Below, piece after piece: positions 15,913 to 22,921 of a stretch of DNA of 44,406 bases. The position numbers and the translations under genes were made by a program. The notes under the pieces are model-generated. The model was not told the DNA's origin and ran no database searches. It saw only the letters and a list, made by a program, of their open reading frames with translations. This DNA comes from Acidimicrobiia bacterium (GTDB lineage Bacteria > Actinomycetota > Acidimicrobiia > Spongiisociales > UBA11373), in contig JAJCYA010000059.1 of NCBI GenBank assembly GCA_029263095.1, positions 1-44,406 on the forward strand. Direction: 5' to 3'. Numbering within the stretch: the first letter of the stretch is position 1; the number at the start of each line of letters is the position of its first letter.

Positions 15913-16763
15913 CGCCACACCTCCAGGTCCCGAATCGTGACTCCTGCCCCCGAGATGACCTCGACAGCCTTGGCCTTGTCTTCTGGAGCGACATCCACGA
16001 GCACGCCGCGTCCGTTGAGGTGAGCATTGAAACCCGAGGCGGTGAGTGCGCTCGTGGCGACGGGGACATCATCTGGATCGAGCAGTACGTGGAGCCATGA
16101 CCTCAATCCGAGGCGCTCACCGAGTTCGGCAGGGGCACATTCGTCGACGACTACCCCGTCGTCGAGCACGACGACCCTGTCGACCAACATCGAGACCTCT
16201 TCGAGGTGATGTGAGGTGACGATCAACATCCGGTCGCCGCCGCGGAGCTCTTCGAGCAGATTCACGGTGGCCTGCCTGGCAGCGGCGTCGAGGTTCGATG
16301 TCGGCTCATCGAGCAAGAGGATCGGCGGATCGCCGAGGAGTGCCACCGCCAGACCGAGACGCTGGCGCAACCCGCCGGAGAGGGCGCCGACCGGCTTGCC
16401 GCGGTGTTCTTCGAGATCAACGAGAGCCAGAACCTCTTCGGCCCGCGCGGTCTCGATTGAGCGGAGATCGGCCGAGAATCCGAGCGTCTCGGCCACGGTC
16501 AGATCGTCATAGAAGCTCGGCTGCTGGGGTACGTATCCGATGGAGGCTCGGATCTCCTTGCCGCAGCGCCGGACATCCTTGCCGAATACTTCGACATCCC
16601 CATCGAAGTGGAGGAAGCCGAGCATGCACAGGACGATCGTCGTCTTCCCGGCGCCGTTGGGTCCCCAGAGTGCCACCGATTCGCCGGGTGCGATTTCCAG
16701 AGAGACGTCTCGCAGCACCGGTGTGCCCGAATACCGCTTGGTGAGGTCCTGGACTCGGATCAT
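15909..16763 (-). CDS. nosF: ABC transporter ATP-binding protein NosF
   Basis: ATPase that powers the NosDFY complex during NosZ copper-site maturation. 284 aa. Walker A GPNGAGKTT near residue 34, signature LSGGLRQR near residue 128, Walker B ILLLDEPTS and the switch His in VTSHHLEEV are all intact. A C-terminal 70-residue extension (from about residue 215, LHVLLDPDDVP) is an added domain seen in NosF-like ATPases. The ATG overlaps the nosD stop (ATGA). Confidence 0.93.
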   Translation of the reverse strand: MIRVQDLTKRYSGTPVLRDVSLEIAPGESVALWGPNGAGKTTIVLCMLGFLHFDGDVEVFGKDVRRCGKEIRASIGYVPQQPSFYDDLTVAETLGFSADLRSIETARAEEVLALVDLEEHRGKPVGALSGGLRQRLGLAVALLGDPPILLLDEPTSNLDAAARQATVNLLEELRGGDRMLIVTSHHLEEVSMLVDRVVVLDDGVVVDECAPAELGERLGLRSWLHVLLDPDDVPVATSALTASGFNAHLNGRGVLVDVAPEDKAKAVEVISGAGVTIRDLEVWR

Positions 16764-18133
16764 CGCAGACCTCCGATTCGGCTACGCGAAAGGGCGACGA
16801 TGGCGGCGGCCGCCGCCAACAACGCAAGAGAGACGCCGAGCAGGCCGGTCGATTCGATCGTCGTGGCCCCAGAAGGGCGAGGTGAGATTTGCGGCATGTC
16901 CACGAGGGGAGCCTCGTCGACCACCTTCGGTCGGGGGCGCAATGTGGGGAACAGGTGCGCGGCCATGTCGACCGCTCGGGCCGCCGGTGTATCGGCGAAG
17001 AACGCCATCTCGGGGTGAGTGTCGATGAGGACCGAGTAGAGGTCATCGAGCTTGTAGGGAATGTCCCCGATCCCGTCTCCGTCTGCGTCATATCCGCCAA
17101 AGTCGTCCCAGTGGTTGCCGACCCCATCCACGCTCCAGATGTTTCCGGTGAACTCACCGCCGCTTGAGACGCCCACCTGCTCCCGGTTCTCGATGAAGGC
17201 GTTGCCGGTAAAGGCGTTGCGTTCGACGTTGGGGAGAAACATCAGGCCGACCTCGTTGTAGGCGACCAGGTTGGCGACGAAATGGTTGGTCACGTCGTAC
17301 GAGATCGGTGAGTAGTCGAAGTAGACGCCGATGCGATTGCCTACGAATTGGTTGTCTCTGACGGACGCTCCGTCCACCTCCTTCATCCCGAGGCCATAGC
17401 CACTCGGACCGGAGTTTCCGCCGATGAAATTGCCTGTGAACGTGAGGTTCTTGCTGTACATCAGGAATCCGCCCACCGAATTCCCCTCAAGCACATTGTT
17501 GGTGATCGTGGCGTCGTGGCTGTACATGAAATGGAGTCCGTAGCGCCCGTTCGTGAACTTGTTGCCGTCGACGATCAGATTGTCCGAATACCACATGACC
17601 GAATCGCGGCCCCCGTCGACTGTGTTCCCGATGATTTGGGCTCCAGAGGTTTCCCAAACCCTGATGCCATCCCCCCTGCGACCGAGATCCAGGTCCTTGG
17701 CTCCGATGACGTTGTTGCGGATGACTGCATCTGGCGACTGTCTTGCGAAGACTCCGAAGAGGACGTTCTGGAAGACGCAATCCTCGACGACCATTCTGGA
17801 AGCGCTGCGACCCGACACGCCGGCGTTCTCTCGGTCGAGCGAGTCACCTGTATCGCGGATCGTGAGACCGCGGAGTGTGACGTCGGCGGCGGTGATTTCA
17901 AAGCCGTTGCCGTCTCCACCGGCGTCGACAACGGCCAATCCGCCTCCGTCGATTGTGAGTGGCTTGTCGATGACGACGTTCCCGGCGTAGACGCCGGGAA
18001 CGAGTGTCACCACTGAGCCTGAAGGCGCGGCATCAACGAGTGCCTGGAGATCGATCGGCTGACTCTGGGCGCCGGCGGTCGCCAGAGATGTGAGGGCGAA
18101 TACTGCTCCAAGCACGACTGCGGTACGCCTCAC
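16760..18133 (-). CDS. nosD: Periplasmic copper-site maturation protein NosD
   Basis: Extracytoplasmic beta-helix protein of the NosDFY complex that helps build the NosZ CuZ cluster. 457 aa. Sec signal at residues 1-23 (ends AGAQS); then repeated CASH/parallel beta-helix turns rich in N-N-x-I-x-G patterns (IIGNTVDG, ITNNVLEGNSVGG), the family sequences GRYGLHFMYSHD and NHWDDFGGYDADGDGIGD, and a C-terminal transmembrane helix (GLLGVSLALLAAAAAIVAL). The C-terminal anchor is unusual compared with soluble proteobacterial NosD but sensible in a one-membrane cell. Start GTG 18133 overlaps the previous stop (GTGA). Confidence 0.94.
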   Translation of the reverse strand: MRRTAVVLGAVFALTSLATAGAQSQPIDLQALVDAAPSGSVVTLVPGVYAGNVVIDKPLTIDGGGLAVVDAGGDGNGFEITAADVTLRGLTIRDTGDSLDRENAGVSGRSASRMVVEDCVFQNVLFGVFARQSPDAVIRNNVIGAKDLDLGRRGDGIRVWETSGAQIIGNTVDGGRDSVMWYSDNLIVDGNKFTNGRYGLHFMYSHDATITNNVLEGNSVGGFLMYSKNLTFTGNFIGGNSGPSGYGLGMKEVDGASVRDNQFVGNRIGVYFDYSPISYDVTNHFVANLVAYNEVGLMFLPNVERNAFTGNAFIENREQVGVSSGGEFTGNIWSVDGVGNHWDDFGGYDADGDGIGDIPYKLDDLYSVLIDTHPEMAFFADTPAARAVDMAAHLFPTLRPRPKVVDEAPLVDMPQISPRPSGATTIESTGLLGVSLALLAAAAAIVALSRSRIGGLR

Positions 18134-18780
18134 GCTGTATCCATGGCCGCTTCGATGAGCGGCTTGTAGGCCTTGCGGTGGTGCCAGAGACCGAATCCGA
18201 TCATGACTGATGCCGCAACTGCCACTAGGAGTCCCGGCCCGGGAAGTGCCAGCGTGTCGAACTGGGCGATCTCGGCGGGTCCGAAGATGGGCGGAGTGAA
18301 CTCACCGACCGCCGCGGCAAAGGGTGCCAGCGGATCGAGGTTGTGCCCGTAGTTCCACAGCCACCACTGCAAGTCGACGATGAAGATGATCGGGAAGAGC
18401 AGGGCGGGAAGGGTGATGAACAGGACCCATCTGCTGTGAACGAAGAGACTCGCCCCGAGCAGGCCTGCCAAACCGAGAATTCCTAATACGGCAATGGAAC
18501 GCTCGAAGACTGCACCGTCGTCGAACGACCCCAGGCCGACGTAGTGGTTGAGTCCTTCCAATTCCACTACGTCGCCCTGGAGTCTGTTCACGAAGGCTTC
18601 GACGACGAGCCCGTCCGGAAACTGGGGAGCCTTGAGATCCAGGTGCCAATAGGGCATCAGGATCGAGATGATCAGCAGCAGGGCGGCCCCGCTGAAGAGC
18701 AACGTCGGTAGGCGGTAACCCCTGAGTTGTTCGGCGGATAGATCCGCCGGAACCCTGGGTCCCAGTATCCGGTCGAGCAT
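18130..18780 (-). CDS. NosB-like membrane protein of the nos operon
   Basis: 216 aa with about five transmembrane helices (residues 27-45, 98-113, 118-145 and 185-203 are clearest). Its extracytoplasmic loop LDLKAPQFPDGLVVEAF and LNHYVGLG resembles a motif of membrane proteins found with clade II nosZ. I infer the NosB position from its place between nosZ and nosD; the name is not certain. Role in N2O reduction unknown, possibly electron transfer or assembly. AGGAGG lies 12 bases before ATG 18780. Confidence 0.75.
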   Translation of the reverse strand: MLDRILGPRVPADLSAEQLRGYRLPTLLFSGAALLLIISILMPYWHLDLKAPQFPDGLVVEAFVNRLQGDVVELEGLNHYVGLGSFDDGAVFERSIAVLGILGLAGLLGASLFVHSRWVLFITLPALLFPIIFIVDLQWWLWNYGHNLDPLAPFAAAVGEFTPPIFGPAEIAQFDTLALPGPGLLVAVAASVMIGFGLWHHRKAYKPLIEAAMDTA

Positions 18781-18810
18781 CGTCTGTCTTGTCCTCCTGC
18801 TACCTGCTTG

Positions 18811-20793
18811 TTATGGCTTTACCAAGAAGTAGCCCATCATCTCGAGGTGCAGCGCCGAACAGAATTCGGTGCAGTAGAAGGGGAATACCCCATCCATGTC
18901 TGCCTCGAATTCGATCGTTGCCGTCTCACCCGGCTCGAGGCTCAGGTTGATGTTGTAGCCCGGAATCGTGAACCCGTGCGTCGAATCAACCGACTGCTCG
19001 ATGTTGGTGATGTGCCACACGACGTGATCGCCGGCCTGAATCTCAATGATCTCAGGCGTGAAGTGGCTGCGGATCGCAGTCGACCAGATTTCCACTTGGT
19101 CGCCGTTGCGCTCGATGCGCTCGTTGCCCGCCACCGGCGCGTTCGGATCGATCGACATCGTGTGTGGATCGAACCCAACTCCCGGGTAGAAGTCCCAAGG
19201 CGACAGCTTGTCGGCCTTGATGATCTGGCCGTAGTGCGGTTCACCCATACCGATGGGCATGTCGTACAGAACAGACATGTCGTCGCCGGGTCCACTGATA
19301 TCCACCAGCTGGAAGTTCTGGGGGAGGAGGGGTCCCGGGTGGAAGAACCGATCGATCGACCACTTGTTCATGGCAACCAGGAAGTCGCCGTCTGGTGACA
19401 CGGTGTCGCCCTCGGCGGTCGAGAGGTGTCCGATGTTGTAGTGGACCGGAACCGTACCGATTAGCTCCCACGCGTCGTTGTACGGCGGGCCGAGGCTCCA
19501 CCTCGCCACCGCACTGTCGAGAAACAGGCTGGTGTAGGCGTAGCCCTGGTCATCGAACTCCGTGTGGAGCGGACCGAGGCCCACTTCGATCTGAGCTTCC
19601 ATCACTGAGTCGAAGTCGAGCACGGGAACACCGAACTGATCCAGCGTCCAGTTCTCGGTGTCGATCGCGGTCATCATCTTCTCGAAGGAGTAGATCGTGA
19701 CGTGCGGATCCAGCTTCCCGGAGACGACGATGTAATCGCCACCCGGTGCCACATCGGACCCATGCGGGCTCTTCGGCTCCGGTACGAAGTACAGGAGCCC
19801 CTCGTCGATTGATGTCTGCAACGAGATCATCGGAAAACCGTTCACGTCGAACGTGTTTCCAGCGGAGGCGACCTCGGCCGCCTTATCGAGGTTGATCACA
19901 TGCAGGTAGTCGTTGTCGCGGGCCGACGCTCCAGCCTCGAACGGCGGATTGCCGTCTTCGATGCCACCGGTTGCCAGCTCCGTGTTGAACGAGCCACAGA
20001 AGACCCATCCCTCCGAAACGAGCTTGCCTGCGTCGCAGAGATCCTGCCAGTACGGCGGGAGCTCCATGGCGAAGGACGAGGACTCGTCGATTCGACCGGC
20101 TTCACGGTCAAACTTCCAGAACGTGACCATGCCCTTGTAGTCGCTCTCGTATGAGGAGATCGGGGCGTACTCCCATCCGTGTGGGGTGGCGTACTGACCG
20201 CCCTCAATGACCCACTCGGTGTTGGGCGTCACCTTGGTCCCGCCGTGGTCCACGATGGCCACCGGGTTCTTGATGATCTGCTTGGTCTCGAAGTCGCGCA
20301 GGTCGATGACGGCGATCCGAGCGTTGGCCTTGTCGTTGATGAACAAGTACTGCCCGTCGTAGTCACCGGCTGTTTCGGACAGTGCCGGATGGTGGGTGTC
20401 TGCCCACAGCACGTCTCGTCCGTTCACTTGCCCCTGGGCAAGCACTTCTTCGGTGCCCTTCGCGCCGTATCCCCATCCCTGCCACGGCTCAGGCGTAAAC
20501 ACGCCGATCACCTTGAGGATGCGCATCGACGGGACGCCGATCACGATCACCTGACCGCCCTGTCCGCCTGAGGCGAACATGATGTACGGGTCGATCTCAC
20601 CCGACGGCATGTACGTGGTCAGGGCTGCGTCAATCTGGTCCTGTGTAAAGCCCCGTTCCTCGGCGACGGAGGACGTGATACCGCCCGAGTCATCGTCGCC
20701 TGATGAGCAGGCGCCCACCACGAGGAAGAACGTCGCCAGCAGCGCCACTCCCTTGATCGGACCCTTTGCCCAAAGGCCTCTCAGTCTTCTCAC
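18811..20793 (-). CDS. nosZ: Nitrous-oxide reductase, clade II, Sec-exported lipoprotein
   Basis: Reduces N2O to N2. From GTG 20793 (AGGGAG seven bases upstream) it is 660 aa. Instead of a twin-arginine signal it has a Sec lipoprotein signal, LLATFFLVVGAC (Cys29). All seven CuZ histidines are visible: DTHHP (two), YATPHGW, KSPHGSD, PLHTEFD, NIGHLST and GEPHYGQ. The C-terminal cupredoxin CuA domain has STHGF and CTEFCSALHLEMMG with the Cys-x3-Cys-x3-His-x2-Met ligands. The seven-bladed propeller occupies about residues 60-540. The Sec signal and the nosB/D/F/Y/L order place it in clade II. The 56 codons upstream in the same frame overlap rrf2 and are not coding. Confidence 0.96.
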   Translation of the reverse strand: MRRLRGLWAKGPIKGVALLATFFLVVGACSSGDDDSGGITSSVAEERGFTQDQIDAALTTYMPSGEIDPYIMFASGGQGGQVIVIGVPSMRILKVIGVFTPEPWQGWGYGAKGTEEVLAQGQVNGRDVLWADTHHPALSETAGDYDGQYLFINDKANARIAVIDLRDFETKQIIKNPVAIVDHGGTKVTPNTEWVIEGGQYATPHGWEYAPISSYESDYKGMVTFWKFDREAGRIDESSSFAMELPPYWQDLCDAGKLVSEGWVFCGSFNTELATGGIEDGNPPFEAGASARDNDYLHVINLDKAAEVASAGNTFDVNGFPMISLQTSIDEGLLYFVPEPKSPHGSDVAPGGDYIVVSGKLDPHVTIYSFEKMMTAIDTENWTLDQFGVPVLDFDSVMEAQIEVGLGPLHTEFDDQGYAYTSLFLDSAVARWSLGPPYNDAWELIGTVPVHYNIGHLSTAEGDTVSPDGDFLVAMNKWSIDRFFHPGPLLPQNFQLVDISGPGDDMSVLYDMPIGMGEPHYGQIIKADKLSPWDFYPGVGFDPHTMSIDPNAPVAGNERIERNGDQVEIWSTAIRSHFTPEIIEIQAGDHVVWHITNIEQSVDSTHGFTIPGYNINLSLEPGETATIEFEADMDGVFPFYCTEFCSALHLEMMGYFLVKP

Positions 20794-20812
20794 TGGTTGT
20801 CTCCCTTCAACC

Positions 20813-21232
20813 TCAACCCGACTGGGCCGGGAGAACTCCGTCGACTGCTTGCGTCTTGCGCAAAACGTCGATGAGTGCATCCCTGGCTCCAGACCAGGCT
20901 TCGTGTAGTGCACATTGCTCTGTCGCCGGGCATGCGGCGCCCTTGAGGACACATTGCCCATCGATGATCGGCCCTTCGACCGCCTCGATGAGTTCGAACA
21001 TCGTCACCGCCGTTGCCCCCTCGGTGGCGCGATACCCGCCCGTAGGACCTGGCTCAGACACGACCCAGCCACTGCTGATCAGGGGTTTCATCACCTGAGG
21101 CAGGTAGTGAGTCGTGGTGTCGAGCTGCTCGGCCAGCACGGCCCCTTTCAAGGTCTCTCCGCGGTTGCCCGCGGCGAGATACATGAGGGCTCGTTTGGCC
21201 AGATCCGTCTTGTTGGACAGTTCAAGTCGCAT
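20813..21232 (-). CDS. Rrf2-family Fe-S regulator, NsrR-like
   Basis: 139 aa, first gene of the nos operon, 19 bp before nosZ. Winged-helix DNA-binding N terminus (LAEQLDTTTHYLPQVMKPL recognition region; PGPTGGYRA wing). Three Cys, at 94, 101 and 107 (GQCVLKGAACPATEQC), are set as in NsrR/IscR proteins, and Asp10 in NKTDLA matches the Asp ligand known for Streptomyces NsrR. It therefore probably binds a [4Fe-4S] cluster and senses nitric oxide or redox state. It likely represses its own operon through the palindrome that overlaps its promoter. Confidence 0.9.
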   Translation of the reverse strand: MRLELSNKTDLAKRALMYLAAGNRGETLKGAVLAEQLDTTTHYLPQVMKPLISSGWVVSEPGPTGGYRATEGATAVTMFELIEAVEGPIIDGQCVLKGAACPATEQCALHEAWSGARDALIDVLRKTQAVDGVLPAQSG

Positions 21233-21236
21233 TTCT

Positions 21237-21275
21237 TAGTTGTTGACTCTACAACTACGTGATTCGCTTCACAAG
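21237..21275 (-). promoter_or_regulatory. nos operon promoter with overlapping Rrf2 operator
   Basis: TAGTTGT-N7-ACAACTA (21237-21257) is a perfect 7-7-7 inverted repeat ending five bases before the rrf2 ATG. On the minus strand TTGTGA and TAGAGT lie 17 bp apart as -35 and -10; the -10 forms the palindrome's spacer. Transcription would start within about ten bases of the ATG, so the mRNA is nearly leaderless. Repressor binding would block polymerase directly. Confidence 0.62.
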
Positions 21276-21348
21276 CTCGGGGTTCGGGATCATGGGCGGC
21301 CATCGACCCGCGATATCCCAAGCCCGCGAGTCCCATACAATCGCCGTC

Positions 21349-22080
21349 ATGAAACCTGTTCTGGTACTCCGTCACGGTGACGACATACCCGTCGGATTGC
21401 TCGGAGAAGCATTGGTCGCGTGTGGTGTCGCCTGGGTCGAAGTGATGCTCCACTCCGGTGAGCCGATCCCGCCGCTCAATGGCTTCTCGGCGCTGGTGGT
21501 TCTCGGCGGGGTCATGGGGGCGTACGACGAAGAGGCCCACCCGTGGCTGGCGGAGGAGAAGAAGACCATCATCGAGGCGCATCAGGAGGAGATGCCGATG
21601 TTCGGCATCTGTCTCGGTTCCCAGCTGTTTGCCGAAGCCCTCGGCGGAAGGGCGTACCTCGCCGAATCGGCACCCGAAATCGCCCACATGATTCCGACCC
21701 TCACCGATGCTGGCGCCGACGATCCGGTGTTGCGGCATTTCGATGAGCCGGTGGTCGTCTTCCACCAGGACACCTGGGATCCACCGCCGGGGGCGACGAT
21801 GCTTGCCACATCTGATCGCTTCAATCACGCCTTTCGGCTGGGTTCGGCGGTGGCGATCCAGGCCCATCCCGAGGCCGATGCCTCGATCGTGTCACGGTGG
21901 GTCAAGCTGGCTTCGGACAAACTGGATGCCGCCGGGGTCGATCCAGACGACCTGGTTGCCAAGGTGACTGTCGGTGAGGCCTCCCAGCGCGAGATGACGC
22001 GGCGGCTGTTTGGGGCATGGGTGGACGAGGTCGTGCTGTCGGTCACCAGCGGCGGCGGTGATGTGGTGGGTCGGGTCTAG
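21349..22080 (+). CDS. Class I glutamine amidotransferase-like protein
   Basis: 243 aa from ATG 21349, of the GMP-synthase-glutaminase-like type (COG0518 style). The triad is present: nucleophile in FGICLGSQ (Cys near residue 87), and His plus Glu in QAHPEAD near residue 177. It lacks a synthase domain, so it acts alone or with an unknown partner; relatives are often proposed to hydrolyse glutamine or gamma-glutamyl compounds. It is divergent from the nos operon, and the nos operator lies about 90 bp upstream. The upstream in-frame codons (from 21259) overlap that regulatory region and are not part of the gene. Confidence 0.85.
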   Translation: MKPVLVLRHGDDIPVGLLGEALVACGVAWVEVMLHSGEPIPPLNGFSALVVLGGVMGAYDEEAHPWLAEEKKTIIEAHQEEMPMFGICLGSQLFAEALGGRAYLAESAPEIAHMIPTLTDAGADDPVLRHFDEPVVVFHQDTWDPPPGATMLATSDRFNHAFRLGSAVAIQAHPEADASIVSRWVKLASDKLDAAGVDPDDLVAKVTVGEASQREMTRRLFGAWVDEVVLSVTSGGGDVVGRV

Positions 22081-22114
22081 AGGATCCGTCGTCTGATGGT
22101 GGCTCGCCAAACCG

Positions 22115-22143
22115 TTACGTCGGCGTAAGGGCTGATCGGCCCT
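22115..22143 (+). terminator. Adjacent hairpins after amidotransferase gene
   Basis: TTACG-TCGG-CGTAA is followed immediately by AGGGC-TGATCG-GCCCT. Two short stems lie side by side 35 bp after the stop codon, with no T-tract. They may end the amidotransferase transcript before the ABC transporter genes. Confidence 0.4.
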
Positions 22144-22237
22144 ACACCGCGGTGCTGCGCTGGTGCCTACTGGCTTGATGAAGGGAGCAGTTCAACGCGC
22201 CCCGAATCAGGCCTCAGATCAGTACGTCACCGGTCCA

Positions 22238-22921
22238 ATGGTCCAGCTAACCGCGGTCGAGAAGGTATTCATCTCGGGAAGGTTGGAGTATCCGGCGTTG
22301 CGGGGCATAGATCTTTCCGTCGAGACGGGTGAGTTTGTCGCCCTCGTTGGACCTTCCGGCAGTGGCAAGTCGACGATCCTCAGCATTCTGACCGGCATAG
22401 ACCGCCCCACAGCAGGCACCGTGACCGTTGCCGGTCGCCGGATCGACGAGATGACGGAGGACGAACTGGCGTCCTGGCGCGGCGAAAACGTCGGCATCGT
22501 GTTCCAGTTCTTCCAACTGCTGCCGACCCTGACCGCCCTCGAAAACGCCATGCTTCCCATGGATTTCGCCGACCGGGGGACCCTCGACGAACGGCGGCTC
22601 AAAGCGTCGGATCACCTGGAACTCGTTGCCCTCTCCGACAAGGCCGACCATCTCCCGAGCGAGCTGTCCGGCGGTGAGCAGCAGCGGGTTGCGATTGCCC
22701 GCGCCCTCGCTTGCGACCCGGCCCTGATCGTCGGCGACGAACCAACCGGCAACCTGGATTCGGAGACGGCCTCGGGCATGTTTGATCTTCTTGCGTCCGT
22801 CAACGAGCGAGGCGTCACCGTTGTGTACGTGACGCACGATCGTGACATGGCGAACCGCGCCGATCGAATCATCGCCATCAGGGACGGGTTGGTGGTCGAG
22901 GGCAATCCGGGCTCTGCATGA
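22238..22921 (+). CDS. ABC transporter ATP-binding protein, LolD/MacB type
   Basis: Energises the permease encoded next. 227 aa from ATG 22238: Walker A GPSGSGKST, Q-loop FQFFQLLPTL, signature LSGGEQQR, Walker B LIVGDEPTGNLD and switch VTHDRDMA, with the 'ExTGNLD' style typical of LolD/MacB ATPases. Upstream in-frame starts (GTG 22163, ATG 22178) exist, but codons there lack the usual G/C third positions, so I use the internal ATG. It overlaps the permease start (ATGA), so subunits are made together. Substrate unknown: lipoproteins, peptides or drugs are known for the family. Confidence 0.9.
   Translation: MVQLTAVEKVFISGRLEYPALRGIDLSVETGEFVALVGPSGSGKSTILSILTGIDRPTAGTVTVAGRRIDEMTEDELASWRGENVGIVFQFFQLLPTLTALENAMLPMDFADRGTLDERRLKASDHLELVALSDKADHLPSELSGGEQQRVAIARALACDPALIVGDEPTGNLDSETASGMFDLLASVNERGVTVVYVTHDRDMANRADRIIAIRDGLVVEGNPGSA

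Noticed and set aside
20794-20961. 56-codon extension at the start of nosZ
   Set aside because: It overlaps rrf2; GTG 20793 has a good ribosome site and gives a clean lipoprotein signal.
21243-21275. Plus-strand TTGACT as a -35 for the amidotransferase gene
   Set aside because: No acceptable -10 follows at 16-18 bp; the minus-strand TTGTGA/TAGAGT pair fits the region better.
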